DNA of 64,000 nucleotides from Paenibacillus glycanilyticus (GCF_023715145.1 NZ_JAMBNP010000012.1:62001-126000); one strand, 5' to 3'. Counted from the stretch's first letter, positions 17,500 to 26,277 are shown. Numbers and translations: made by a program. Notes: generated by a model from the sequence alone, not told the origin.

Positions 17500-18325
17500 A
17501 CAGCACAGCGGTACAAGAAGGGCGATCCGTTACGGAATCGCGGCCGTGCTCCTGCTCATTATGGTGTATCCGTACCTGTATATGGTGCTCAGCTCCTTCG
17601 CGGATTGGACGCAGATCGACAAGCAGCTCTTTCCGACCAAATTTACGACCAAGTCGTACGATTGGCTCTTCAGCGGCGGCGAGACCGGCATTACCCGGCC
17701 TTGGGTAAACGCCTTTTTCAACAGCATCTTTGTTTCTCTCGCCTCAACGGCGCTAATGATGTTCTTTGGCATTATGGTCGCTTACGCCCTGTCGAAGCTG
17801 AACTTCTTCGGCCGGAACGCGATCAATAACTTTGTTCTGTTCCATATGTTCTTCCCGGCTATCATTTTGCTCGTGCCGTCGTTCCTGATCATTCAGCGGG
17901 TGGGCTTGTATGATACGTACCTGGGACTAATCATTCCGAAGGCCGTCAGTCTTTGGGCGATCTTTATGTATACGAACTTCTTCAAGGCGGTACCGACAGT
18001 CTTCATCGAGGCGGCCAAGCTGGACGGGGCATCCGATTTGAAGATTATGTTCCGAATTATGCTGCCCATGTCGAAGTCGATCACGACCGTTATTTTCCTG
18101 TTCCTGCTTATGGAACGGTGGACGGAGCTGCTGTGGGACATGATTGCGGTCAAGAGCGACTCGATGCTGACGCTGAACGTGCTCTTGTCTCAGATGTTCG
18201 GACCGTACGGTTCTTATCCGGGTCCTCTTTACGCGGCTTCAACCATCCTGACGCTGCCGATTATCGTAATGTTCCTGATATTCAGCAAGAAATTCCAAGA
18301 GGGCATGCAGTTCAGCCTGAAATAA
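17486..18325 (+). CDS. Sugar ABC transporter permease, MalG/UgpE-like
   Basis: 279 residues, six predicted helices. The EAA motif is EAAKLDGASDLKIMFRIMLP at about residues 176-195 and the C-terminus FQEGMQFSLK is typical of MalG relatives. Start overlaps the preceding permease gene. No ATPase gene is in the operon; this importer class usually shares a multitask ATPase (MsmK/MsmX type) encoded elsewhere. Confidence 0.93.
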   Translation: MVGSKQHSGTRRAIRYGIAAVLLLIMVYPYLYMVLSSFADWTQIDKQLFPTKFTTKSYDWLFSGGETGITRPWVNAFFNSIFVSLASTALMMFFGIMVAYALSKLNFFGRNAINNFVLFHMFFPAIILLVPSFLIIQRVGLYDTYLGLIIPKAVSLWAIFMYTNFFKAVPTVFIEAAKLDGASDLKIMFRIMLPMSKSITTVIFLFLLMERWTELLWDMIAVKSDSMLTLNVLLSQMFGPYGSYPGPLYAASTILTLPIIVMFLIFSKKFQEGMQFSLK

Positions 18326-18349
18326 TCTCAACCTTGGAGGTACCGAAAC

Positions 18350-19297
18350 ATGACCGTTCACGAAACAAACGCCCGCCGGGCGCTGGCTTGCTCGGAGCTT
18401 CTCGAAGCTTACCGCGCCTCCGCAGCCCGGGCCGACAACCCGTCGCACATCGTCTTTGAAGGCGTAGGCGACAAAGACGTGTACAATATCGCCGCTCCAA
18501 TCCGGGAGAACGGGAAGGACATCATTCCGGGGCGCGTGGAATCCCGGGACAGCGAGCATTCCGACGTCGTCTTCTTCGCCGAGCAAGACGGCAAGTGGCT
18601 TCCCGTAGAGGATGCTCCCGTGCTGGCGCTGCAGGATCCGTTTCACTGCCGGATCGGCGGAGAGCTGGTGCTGGGCGGCGTCGAGATCTATCCGCATCCG
18701 GAAAAGGAGGACGCGCTCATGTGGCGCACGGTCTTCTACCGCGGCAGCGGTATTCGCGATTTGAAGCCTTTCTTCAAAGGTCCGGACGGAATGAAGGATA
18801 TCCGTCTCGTCGAGCTTCCGGGCGGCAATGTTGGTGTCTTCACCCGTCCGCAAGGCGAGAAGGGCGGCCGAGGCAAGATCGGCTTCGCGCAAGTCGCGTC
18901 GCTGGATGCCTTGTCGAAGGCCGTCATCGATGACGCTCCGCTTCTTGAGGGACAATTCGCGGAAGGCGAATGGGGCGGCGCTAACGAAGCCCATTTGCTG
19001 AATGACGGCCGCGTCGGCGTGCTCGGTCACACGGCTTGCTTCGACGAAGCCGGGGATCGTCACTATTATCCGATGGCCTTCGTATTTGATCCGCGGGACG
19101 CTTCGTTTACCGATATGGCGATCATCGCCGAGCGCTGCCGATTCCTGCCTGGACCGTCCAAGCGGCCGGATCTGCAGGACGTTGTATTTAGCGGAGGCCT
19201 CGTGAGGCATGCGGACGGCAGCGCCGTGCTGTATGCCGGCATCAGCGACGCCGACGCCCAGACACTGACTATCGCCGACCCTTTTGCCGGTTTGTAA
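18350..19297 (+). CDS. DUF1861 (MTP-1-like) protein of the mannoside operon
   Basis: 315 residues with TTGGAGGT upstream. The sequence has beta-propeller-like repeats (HIVFEGVGDKDVYNIAAPI, MWRTVFYRG, GKIGFAQVASL, VVFSGGLVRHADGSAVLYAGISDAD) and matches DUF1861, a family found beside GH130 enzymes in Paenibacillus and other Bacillota. The five-bladed-like pattern resembles the GH130/GH43/GH32 fold, but I cannot identify catalytic acids. No signal peptide, so cytoplasmic. Probably a glycosidase-like or accessory enzyme acting on the imported sugar; function not established. Confidence 0.8.
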   Translation: MTVHETNARRALACSELLEAYRASAARADNPSHIVFEGVGDKDVYNIAAPIRENGKDIIPGRVESRDSEHSDVVFFAEQDGKWLPVEDAPVLALQDPFHCRIGGELVLGGVEIYPHPEKEDALMWRTVFYRGSGIRDLKPFFKGPDGMKDIRLVELPGGNVGVFTRPQGEKGGRGKIGFAQVASLDALSKAVIDDAPLLEGQFAEGEWGGANEAHLLNDGRVGVLGHTACFDEAGDRHYYPMAFVFDPRDASFTDMAIIAERCRFLPGPSKRPDLQDVVFSGGLVRHADGSAVLYAGISDADAQTLTIADPFAGL

Positions 19298-19354
19298 TGG
19301 TTATCCGGCCCAATGCGGCCGTTCAAGCAATGAACGAAAGAAAGGAATCATCCT

Positions 19355-20416
19355 ATGAACATTTACAGATATGAACAGAACCCGCTGGTTACGCCTGCGG
19401 ACGTTAAGCCGCACCGCTCCGATTTTGAAGTCATCGGCGCATTCAACGCCGGTATTGCGGAATATAACGGCGAAGTCATTATGCTGCTCCGCGTCGCGGA
19501 ACGGCCTATCAGCCCGGATCCGAGCGTTGTGCTGGCACCGGTCTATAACGTGGAACGAAACGATCTGGACCTTTTCCCGATCCGTTTGGATGACGAGCGC
19601 TACGATTTTTCCGATCCGCGCGTCATCGTGCGGAAGGAGAACGCTCCGTCTTTTGAATATCTGACTTCCTTGTCCTACTTGCGCATTGCGCGGAGCAAGG
19701 ACGGGCGGAACTTTACAATCGACGACCAACCGTTTGTCTATCCGTCCCAATCGCTCGAAACGTTTGGCATCGAGGATCCCCGCATTACGCAGATCGGGGA
19801 TACCTACTATATTTACTTCTCGGCGGTTTCCCCAGTCGGCATCGGGGAATCGCTCGTGTCGACGAAGGACTTCGTGAACGTGACTCATCACGGGATGATC
19901 TTCGGCCCGGACAACAAAGACGTGCTGATCTTCCCTGAACGCGTGAACGGCAAGTATTACGCGCTGCACCGTCCAACGACCAAGAGCGTCGGACGTCCGG
20001 AGATGTGGATTGCGGAGTCCGACAACCTGCTCTACTGGGGCAATCACCGCCATTTGATCGGGCTGCGCGATGGCATGTGGGACAGCGGCCGTCTCGGCGG
20101 CGGCGCCGTGCCGATCAAGACGGACAAAGGCTGGCTGGAGCTCTATCACGGAGCGACTAAGGATAACCGCTACTGCATGGGCGCGGTACTGCTGGACCTG
20201 AACGACCCGTCCAAGGTCATTGCCCGTTCCGGCAAGCCGGTCATGGAGCCGGAGGCCGACTATGAGCAGAATGGCTTCTTCGGAGGGGTTGTCTTCTCCT
20301 GCGGCGCACTGGTAGACGGCGATCGCATCCGTATGTACTACGGTGCAGCCGATACGTCCATGGCTTGCGCAGAGCTTAGCCTAAGCGAGATTCTGGACAG
20401 TCTGGAAGCCGTATAA
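19355..20416 (+). CDS. GH130 mannoside phosphorylase
   Basis: 353 residues with GAAAGGA upstream. It is a five-bladed propeller of family GH130: FEVIGAFNAGIAEYNGEVIMLLRVAER near residues 23-49, FGIEDPRITQIGDTYYIYFSAVS near 138-160 (the ED-PR motif of GH130), and the late GMWDSGRLGGGAVPI with LELYHGA. These enzymes split beta-1,2- or beta-1,4-mannosidic bonds with phosphate to give mannose 1-phosphate, saving ATP. The exact linkage cannot be told. Last gene of the operon, followed by a terminator. Confidence 0.9.
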   Translation: MNIYRYEQNPLVTPADVKPHRSDFEVIGAFNAGIAEYNGEVIMLLRVAERPISPDPSVVLAPVYNVERNDLDLFPIRLDDERYDFSDPRVIVRKENAPSFEYLTSLSYLRIARSKDGRNFTIDDQPFVYPSQSLETFGIEDPRITQIGDTYYIYFSAVSPVGIGESLVSTKDFVNVTHHGMIFGPDNKDVLIFPERVNGKYYALHRPTTKSVGRPEMWIAESDNLLYWGNHRHLIGLRDGMWDSGRLGGGAVPIKTDKGWLELYHGATKDNRYCMGAVLLDLNDPSKVIARSGKPVMEPEADYEQNGFFGGVVFSCGALVDGDRIRMYYGAADTSMACAELSLSEILDSLEAV

Positions 20417-20427
20417 GATTAATCACA

Positions 20428-20470
20428 AAGCCGTTTCTTCTGCCTTTGGGCAGCAGGGACGGCTTCTTTT
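20428..20470 (+). terminator. Terminator of the mannoside operon
   Basis: AAGCCGT...TTCTGCC pairs with GGCAG...ACGGCTT, followed by CTTTT. A second small hairpin (AAGACCC/GGGTCTT) lies at about 20499-20519. Confidence 0.75.
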
Positions 20471-20578
20471 GCTGTAGCTGGCTGCTAGTAGTGATCATAA
20501 GACCCCGAAGCGGGTCTTATTTGCTTAGGTTAGGCGGGAAATGCACGTGTTGCTGCCCATACGGCCAATGCTCGCCAG

Positions 20579-21657
20579 GTTAAGGTCCCTGAGGGACCTT
20601 AACCTGCCTTGGGCAGACAAAAAGAAAGCCGTTAAGGCCCTTAATGGACCTTAACGGCCAACGAAGTGACTGAAATGGCGAGAGAACCGCCAATGTCAGC
20701 TAAGTTAAGGTCCCTGAGGGACCTTAAACTGCTTTGAGTAGACCAAAAGAAAGCCGTTAAGGCCCTTTATGGACCTTAACGGCCAACGAAGTAACTGAAT
20801 TGCGAGAGAACCGCCAATGTCAGCTAAGTTAAGGTCCCTGAGGGACCTTAAACTGCTTTGAGTAGACCAAAAGAAAGCCGTTAAGGCCCTTTATGGACCT
20901 TAACGGCTAACAAAGTGACTGAAATGTCGAGAGAACCGCCAATGTCAGCTAAGTTAAGGTTCCTGAGGGACCTTAAACTGCCTTTGGTAGACCAAAAGAA
21001 AGCCGTTAAGGCCCTTAATGGACCTTAACGGGTAACAAAGTGACTGAAATGTCGAGAGAACCGCCAATGTCAGCTAAGTTAAGCTCCCTGAGGGACCTTA
21101 AACTTCTTTGGATAGACAAAAAGAAAGCCGTTAAAGCCCTTAATGGACCTTAACGGCTAACGAAGTAACTGAATTGGCGGGAGAACCGCCAATGTCAGCT
21201 AAGTTAAGGTCCCTGAGGGACCTTAAACTGCCTTGAGCTGACAAAAAGAAAGCCATTAAGGCCCTATATGGGTCTTAACCGCTGACGAAGTAACTGAATT
21301 GGCGAGAGAACCGCCAAGGTCAGCTAAGTTAAGGTCCCAGAGGGACCTTAACTTGCCTTGAGTAGACAAAAAGAAATCCGTTAAGGTCCTATATGGACCT
21401 TAACGGCCAACGAAGTGACTGAAATGTCGAGAGAACCGCCAATGTCAGCCAAGTTTAAGGTCCCTGAGGGACCTTAAACTGCCTTGGGTAGATAAAAAGA
21501 AGGCCATTAAGGCCCTTTATGGACCTTAACGGCTAACGAAGTGACTGAAATGGCGAGAGAACCGCCAATATCGCCAAAGTTAAGGTCCCTGAGGGACCTT
21601 AAACTGCTTCGGGTATACAAAAAGAAAGCCGTTAAGGCCCTATATGGACCTTAACGG
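20579..21657. repeat. Tandem array of nine ~125 bp hairpin units
   Basis: Unit starts are near 20579, 20704, 20828, 20953, 21078, 21203, 21328, 21453 and 21579 (steps of 124-126 bp); the last unit is cut after its second hairpin. Each unit has three inverted repeats: H1, a ~24 bp near-perfect palindrome beginning GTTAAGGTCCC and ending GGGACCTTAA; H2, about 29-31 bp, beginning GCCGTTAAGGCCC and ending GGACCTTAACGGC; and H3, TGGCG-AGAGAAC-CGCCA. H1 and H2 share the TTAAGG...CCTTAA arms. The period is not a multiple of three and all frames are closed, so it is non-coding. It fills the gap between two convergent genes (GH130 and the ABC permease). Confidence 0.97.
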
Positions 21658-21795
21658 AGAAACTGACGGGAAAGGTGCACAGGCAAGGGCGCCACGCCGG
21701 GCTGTGCGGCATGCCGGGGGAATCCCAGCACTACATGCCATCCCCGTGCTCGCTGCCCATCTCCGCGTACGCTACGCGAACGGCCAACGCTGGCG

Positions 21796-22608
21796 CTACA
21801 GCGGCAGATCACGCTTGCTGAAGGCAATAATGCCTGCGGCAAAGCAGGCAAGACCGATCGCAAGCAGCACAAGCGAGGCGAGCAGCGGATCGCCGCTGCC
21901 TGCGGCGATATCGCTTGGGCGGTACAGCGAGAAGATGGAGCCGTAACGCAGCCAATCGACGCTGCCGCTTATTTTGCCAAGCATATCGAGGGCGAACATT
22001 CCGATAATGATAAACCCGGAGGTGCCAAGCGCCTTCTTCTCGTCATTTATGACCGAGGAAATCAGAAAGGTTATGCCGCTTGCCGCGATAAACAGCATCC
22101 AGGCCACTACGTTCATCTCGATGTAACGCGCGCCGTTGAATTCGAACTGATCCCCGATAAACCATACATAACCGAGCAGGCCGGCACCTGTTGTCACCAG
22201 GATAATCAGCAGCAATCCTGCGGACAGCACGCCTGCCTGAGTAATAGCAACCTGCCTCCGCGTAGTTGGCGTAGACAACAGATAGGACATCGAGCCTTGA
22301 TCCACAAGGCGGGCCATCAGACCGGTGGACAGCATAATGCTGAATATGGACAGCAGAAGAGGAAGAATAAGTCCGTAATATTCGCCGGAGATGAAGGCCT
22401 CCATGCTGCCAAAGCCGCCTTGAATATTAAAGGCATTTACGATGCCTTCGGGCATGGATTTCAGCAGCTCGTTCAGCGCGCCCGTATTATCCGCAATGCC
22501 GGGATACAGCCAGAACATCAGCAGAATATAAAAGGCAGAGCCAAACGCGTAATTGCTCATGCCCTTCGCATGAATCTTCATCATTTGCTTAAACAGGGGA
22601 AGGTTCAT
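21796..22608 (-). CDS. ABC-2 type exporter permease
   Basis: 270 residues with about six hydrophobic segments (for example YILLMFWLYPGI, GLILPLLLSIFSIMLSTGLMA, SAGLLLIILVTTGAGLLGYVW, MLFIAASGITFLI, LLASLVLLAIGLACFAAGIIAF). The layout and SYLLSTPTTRRQVAITQ segment are typical of ABC-2 permeases that export drugs, lipids or peptides. Its start overlaps the stop of the ATPase gene by 4 bp. Regulated with it by the divergent TetR protein (inference). Confidence 0.88.
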   Translation of the reverse strand: MNLPLFKQMMKIHAKGMSNYAFGSAFYILLMFWLYPGIADNTGALNELLKSMPEGIVNAFNIQGGFGSMEAFISGEYYGLILPLLLSIFSIMLSTGLMARLVDQGSMSYLLSTPTTRRQVAITQAGVLSAGLLLIILVTTGAGLLGYVWFIGDQFEFNGARYIEMNVVAWMLFIAASGITFLISSVINDEKKALGTSGFIIIGMFALDMLGKISGSVDWLRYGSIFSLYRPSDIAAGSGDPLLASLVLLAIGLACFAAGIIAFSKRDLPL

Positions 22609-23498
22609 CGCGCAGCAGCCCCTTTCCGATCGTAATACTGCATAAAGACGTCCTCAAGATTCTGCGCGGTAATGTCCAGGCTCCGCACCTTGTATTTCGC
22701 CGCCTCATGAATCAGCTCGTTGTAATTCCCCTGGACGGCCACGGTGACCCTTCTTCCGTCTCGCGACTCTGCCGGGACCTGGCCGCTTTGCACAAAAGCC
22801 TCGGCATCCTCCGGATGCTCGAACACGATCACAACCAGCTTCCGCTGCATCGACTGCAGCTCATGAATATTATTGGTGGCGACAAGGACGCCATCCTTTA
22901 TAATCGCGGCGCGGTCGCAAGTCCGCTCAATCTCCGGAAAGCTGTGGGAGGACATGAGGAAGGTCGTGCCCCGGGCTTTCTCTTCCAGCACAAGCTCGAT
23001 GAACAGCTGCTGCATAAGCGGATCAAGGCCGGAGGTTGGTTCATCCAGAATAATGAGCTCCGGGCTATGCATAAAGGCAGCGACAATCCCGACCTTTTGC
23101 TTCATCCCTTTGGACATTTTACGGATCGGGGTGGAGACGTCGAACTGGAGCCGGTCGATCAGCTGCTTGCGCCGGACCGCGCTGTCCACGCGCTGCATGC
23201 GGGCAAGGAAGTCCAGAAACTCCTTGCCCGTCATCCCCTCGATAAAAGCGATTTCCCCCGGCAGATAGCCAACCAGCTTCTGAACGATGCCCTGCTGCTT
23301 CCATGTATCAAGTCCCTTAATCGACGCGCTTCCGCGATCGGGCTTCATGAAGCCCATAATATGGCGGATTGTTGTCGATTTCCCGGCGCCGTTAGGGCCA
23401 AGAAAGCCAAACACCTCACCTTGCTCCACGGTGAAGGACACGTCGTTAATCCCTTTTCCTCCCGGAAAAAGCTTCGTTAAACCGTCTACGACCAGCAT
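22605..23498 (-). CDS. ABC transporter ATP-binding protein
   Basis: 297 residues. Walker A GPNGAGKSTT at about 35-44, ABC signature in the variant form (R)KMSKGMKQKVGI near 128-139, Walker B LIILDEPTSGLDPL near 154-167 and the switch His in SSHSFPE. The ~80-residue C-terminal extension (KLVVIVFEHPEDAEAF...) is common in exporters of the drug-resistance type. Pairs with the downstream permease. Upstream lies a shared control region with two TetR-type operators. Confidence 0.92.
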   Translation of the reverse strand: MLVVDGLTKLFPGGKGINDVSFTVEQGEVFGFLGPNGAGKSTTIRHIMGFMKPDRGSASIKGLDTWKQQGIVQKLVGYLPGEIAFIEGMTGKEFLDFLARMQRVDSAVRRKQLIDRLQFDVSTPIRKMSKGMKQKVGIVAAFMHSPELIILDEPTSGLDPLMQQLFIELVLEEKARGTTFLMSSHSFPEIERTCDRAAIIKDGVLVATNNIHELQSMQRKLVVIVFEHPEDAEAFVQSGQVPAESRDGRRVTVAVQGNYNELIHEAAKYKVRSLDITAQNLEDVFMQYYDRKGAAAR

Positions 23499-23525
23499 GC
23501 TGACCGCACCTTCTTTCGAAAAGTT

Positions 23526-23553
23526 ATGAAATATGATAATCCTTATATTTCAT
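23526..23553. promoter_or_regulatory. Candidate TetR operator, exporter side
   Basis: ATGAAAT, 14 bases, ATTTCAT (28 bp overall). The same spaced repeat recurs 68 bp away next to the regulator gene, which supports both as binding sites for the regulator encoded at 23655. Confidence 0.7.
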
Positions 23554-23593
23554 CATTATGATAGGCTCGGTCAAATGAGAAGTCAATGGGTTT

Positions 23594-23621
23594 ATGAAAT
23601 ATTTATGTGCTATAATTTCAT
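23594..23621. promoter_or_regulatory. Candidate TetR operator, regulator side
   Basis: ATGAAAT, 14 bases, ATTTCAT, with the same width as the site at 23526. The sequence TATAAT lies inside it (23611-23616), so binding would block the regulator's own promoter (autorepression). Confidence 0.7.
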
Positions 23622-23654
23622 TAAATTCATCTTCATACAAAAGCCGGAGGGTAT

Positions 23655-24257
23655 ATGAACGGATTCGAAAAAAGAGCCGAGCAGCTCAAAGCGAAGATCA
23701 GGACAACTGTCTTGACCATGCTGCAGACATGCGAGCCTAAAAATATCCGCATCGCCGACATCGCTGCCGAAGCAGGAGTGTCGCAGGTGACGATCTATAA
23801 CTATTTTGGCAGCAAGGAGGATCTCATCCGGGATGTCTTTAAGCAGTACGTGACGGAGCATGTCGATGATTTTGAGGTCTTTATGAGCCGCGGGCCAACG
23901 TTTCAGCAGTTTGTGGAGTATGTGGTGTTAGCCGACAAGGAAGCCTTCAGCCGATTCTCGCCCGAATTCATTCAGCAGATGATGAGCGGTGATCCGGGGT
24001 TTGCCGAATACGTGGAGGAAGTGACGCAGATGAGGGCGATGCCGCTCATGCATGCCTTCATCGAGGAATGCCAGCAGCAAGGGCAGATCTCGGATAAAGT
24101 ATCCACGGAAATGATTCTGACCTACGTCAATATGTTTGTATCCCAATCTCAAAAGCTGCTGGAGCAGGCGCAGCAAAGCGGGAAGGGAGAGCGATTCTTC
24201 GAGGAGTTCCTTCATTTGTTCTTCTACGGCGTATGCGGGCTGGAGCCCGAAGCTTGA
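23655..24257 (+). CDS. TetR-family transcriptional regulator
   Basis: 200 residues; GGAGG lies before the ATG. The N-terminal helix-turn-helix is IRIADIAAEAGVSQVTIYNYFGSKEDLI at about residues 31-58 (TetR signature YNYFGSKEDL). The C-terminal ligand domain ends with a hydrophobic helix (FFEEFLHLFFYGVCGLEPEA). It is divergent from the ABC-2 exporter with paired operators between, so it most likely represses the exporter and itself until a compound to be exported binds. Confidence 0.92.
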   Translation: MNGFEKRAEQLKAKIRTTVLTMLQTCEPKNIRIADIAAEAGVSQVTIYNYFGSKEDLIRDVFKQYVTEHVDDFEVFMSRGPTFQQFVEYVVLADKEAFSRFSPEFIQQMMSGDPGFAEYVEEVTQMRAMPLMHAFIEECQQQGQISDKVSTEMILTYVNMFVSQSQKLLEQAQQSGKGERFFEEFLHLFFYGVCGLEPEA

Positions 24258-24348
24258 ACTATAGAAGGCGATAACAACGTAATAATTGCTATTACGCCCC
24301 GGCTATTGGTACAATACAGCGTAGTAGAAGACAAGGGAGCGGTATAGA

Positions 24349-24519
24349 TTGACTAAGGCAAAAAAGAGCGGCATCGGACAAGGAACCGGCAAGAAGGGCT
24401 GGAGCCGCTGGGACAAGGCAGCAAAGAAGAAAAGCGCAAAACGCGTATTCAGCAAAGGTCCTAAGGCTGGCGCAGACAAGAAGGATTCGGCTGAAAGCAA
24501 GGACGGAGCAGGCGAATAA
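24349..24519 (+). CDS. Small, very basic protein of unknown function
   Basis: 56 residues from TTG at 24349 with GGGAGCGG upstream. The sequence is rich in Lys, Gly and Ala (MTKAKKSGIGQGTGKKGWS..., then SAKRVFSKGPKAG), with about 16 lysines, no hydrophobic core and an acidic end. It looks intrinsically disordered and could bind nucleic acid or ribosomes (inference). A possible promoter (-10 TACAAT at 24310-24315) precedes it, and the frame closes just before the TPP riboswitch promoter. A start at TTG lowers confidence. Confidence 0.55.
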   Translation: MTKAKKSGIGQGTGKKGWSRWDKAAKKKSAKRVFSKGPKAGADKKDSAESKDGAGE

Positions 24520-24526
24520 TAGGTTA

Positions 24527-24555
24527 TTGCCTAATATTCTCATATCCGTTATAGT
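24527..24555 (+). promoter_or_regulatory. Promoter of the thiamine operon
   Basis: TTGCCT (24527-24532), 17 bp, TATAGT (24550-24555), about 18 bp before the riboswitch. Confidence 0.6.
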
Positions 24556-24572
24556 GAATGTAATTGCATAAT

Positions 24573-24663
24573 GCGTGCGGGTGCTGGATGAAGTCCGGCT
24601 GAGATAGGCAACTTGTTTGCCTGACCGTTAATCTGAACCAGGTAATGCTGGCGTAGAGAACCG
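24573..24663 (+). ncRNA. TPP riboswitch (THI element)
   Basis: The conserved core is present in order: GGGTGC, GGCTGAGAT, then CTGACC, CTGAACCAGGTAATGCTGGCGTAG(A)GAA-type 3' part (24631-24660). It binds thiamine pyrophosphate and is followed at once by a terminator hairpin, so it should stop transcription of tenA and the rest of the operon when TPP is plentiful. Confidence 0.96.
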
Positions 24664-24674
24664 ATCGAATTTTC

Positions 24675-24703
24675 GCCATTCGTGTATTCTCGAATGGCTT
24701 TTT
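24675..24703 (+). terminator. Terminator in the TPP riboswitch expression platform
   Basis: GCCATTCG (24675-24682) pairs with CGAATGGC (24691-24698), then TTTTTC. Confidence 0.88.
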
Positions 24704-24769
24704 CTGTTGTTCGAACGCCCTCGCGTTTAGTTACCTAAGGTTACTAAAACGAAGGAGTGACCAGAAACA

Positions 24770-25459
24770 ATGAAGACCGAAACCAAAACCGGCAAATTCA
24801 CCGAAAGATTGTACGAGAGCTCGAAGGGAATCTGGGAACGGAGCCACCGTCATCCTTTTCTCGAGGAGCTCAAGGCAGGGACGCTGGATCCCGCGAAATT
24901 TATCTACTACCTCAAGCAAGACTACGTCTACTTAATCGATTATGCCAAAATGTTCGCTTACGGCAGCATTAAGGCTAATGACCTCCATACGATGGGGAAG
25001 TTCTCCGAGCTGTGCCATTCCATTCTGAACGTGGAGATGGGACTGCACCGGCTGTATGCCGAGCGATTCGGCGTCTCGGGTGAAGAGCTGGAGAGTACGG
25101 AACCGTCGCCTACCACTATCGCTTATACCAAATATTTGCTTGATGTTGCCGCGCATGGCTCCCTTGCGGAGGTAGCGGCTGCCGTTCTGCCCTGCATGTG
25201 GAGTTACAGGGAGATTGGCGTTTTATTCGCGGAGGAGCCGGGCGCGCTCGATCACCCTCTCTACCGCGACTGGATTCTCATGTACAGCTCGGAGGAGTTT
25301 GGCGAGTTGACCGACTGGTGCATCGGCATTATGGATCAGCTGGCTGACGGATTGCCTGAGCAGGAAATGGCAAAGCTGGAGCAGCATTTCATCATGGCAT
25401 CGAGGCTTGAATATATGTTCTGGGATATGGCCTACAGAGAGGAAGAGTGGCCGGTGTGA
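24770..25459 (+). CDS. tenA: Thiaminase II / aminopyrimidine aminohydrolase TenA
   Basis: 229 residues with AAGGAGTG upstream. TenA fold signatures: HPFLEELKAGTLDPAKFIYYLKQDYVYLIDYAKMFAYG near residues 24-61, with the conserved active-site Asp/Tyr, and the catalytic Cys in the AVLPCMWSYREIG segment (about residue 142). The enzyme hydrolyses aminomethylpyrimidines from degraded thiamine to HMP, a salvage step. First gene after the TPP riboswitch; overlaps thiZ by 13 bp. The transporter genes that follow bring in the substrate. Confidence 0.93.
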   Translation: MKTETKTGKFTERLYESSKGIWERSHRHPFLEELKAGTLDPAKFIYYLKQDYVYLIDYAKMFAYGSIKANDLHTMGKFSELCHSILNVEMGLHRLYAERFGVSGEELESTEPSPTTIAYTKYLLDVAAHGSLAEVAAAVLPCMWSYREIGVLFAEEPGALDHPLYRDWILMYSSEEFGELTDWCIGIMDQLADGLPEQEMAKLEQHFIMASRLEYMFWDMAYREEEWPV

Positions 25460-26277
25460 GCGGGGGGCATGCAGCCGCGGATCCGCCTCTTCACGCCGGC
25501 TTGTCGGTACAAGGCTTAACCTACGGATTTGAAGGGGAGGAACCGCTGTTCAAAGGGCTTGATCTGGAAGTGCCCGAGGGACAATTCGTCAGTATTGTAG
25601 CGGCAAGCGGCATGGGCAAAACAACCTTGTTCCGCCTGCTCGCCGGTCTGCTCCAGCCGGAATCCGGCACGATAAAAGCAGCCGGTGCCGTCCAAGGTCA
25701 ACTAGGGCAAGGCGTCCACGGCGCAATCGGCTATATGCCGCAGCGGGATTGCCTGATGCCTTGGCGGACGGTGCTGGATAACGCCGCTATTGGTCTCGAG
25801 CTTGCTGGCGTACCGAAGCGCGAAGCGAGACGCCGGGTGCGCGAGCTGCTGCCGGAGCTTGGGCTGGCCGGCACGGATGCGAAGTATCCCCATGAGCTGT
25901 CCGGGGGAATGAGGCAAAGGGTGTCCTTTCTCCGCTCCTTGCTTGCCGGCGGGGACCTGTTGCTGCTCGACGAACCGTTCAGCGCACTTGATGCGATGAC
26001 CCGGGTCAGCATGCAGCAATGGCTGCTTGAGGTGTGGGAGAAGCATAGGAAGACCATCCTGTTCATCACGCATGATATTGACGAAGCGCTGCTGCTCTCG
26101 GATCAAGTGCTGGTGGCCGCATCAAGACCCATTACAAAGCTGGAGCCGCTCGTGGTTGATCTGCCTCGCCCGCGGACATACGAAGCTACGCTTGATGAGC
26201 GGTTTGTTTCGCTGAAGCGCCGGCTTCTCGGCCAGCTTGGACGGATAGCTTCCGGCGGGGAAGGGGGAGCAGACTGA
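25447..26277 (+). CDS. thiZ: Formyl-aminopyrimidine ABC importer ATPase ThiZ
   Basis: 276 residues from a GTG inside the end of tenA. Walker A AASGMGKTT (about residues 52-60, A in place of the usual G at the first position), Q-loop in GYMPQRDCLMPWRTV, ABC signature ELSGGMRQRVSF, Walker B LLLLDEPFSALDAMTR and switch His in FITHDIDEA. The Q-loop WRT and overall type match the SsuB/TauB/ThiZ importers of the NMT1 class. Ends in an ATGA overlap with thiX. Supplies energy for uptake of thiamine breakdown pyrimidines in the thiXYZ system. Confidence 0.9.
   Translation: MAGVSGGHAAADPPLHAGLSVQGLTYGFEGEEPLFKGLDLEVPEGQFVSIVAASGMGKTTLFRLLAGLLQPESGTIKAAGAVQGQLGQGVHGAIGYMPQRDCLMPWRTVLDNAAIGLELAGVPKREARRRVRELLPELGLAGTDAKYPHELSGGMRQRVSFLRSLLAGGDLLLLDEPFSALDAMTRVSMQQWLLEVWEKHRKTILFITHDIDEALLLSDQVLVAASRPITKLEPLVVDLPRPRTYEATLDERFVSLKRRLLGQLGRIASGGEGGAD

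Noticed and set aside
20579..21657. CRISPR array
   Set aside because: The units are about 125 bp and nearly identical throughout, without unique spacers, and no cas genes are present.
21644..21946. Plus-strand frame over the end of the ABC permease gene
   Set aside because: It begins in the repeat array and runs antisense to a well-supported permease.
24292..24543. Minus-strand open frames across the small basic gene
   Set aside because: They are antisense to a Lys/Gly-rich coding sequence with its own ribosome site, and they have none themselves.
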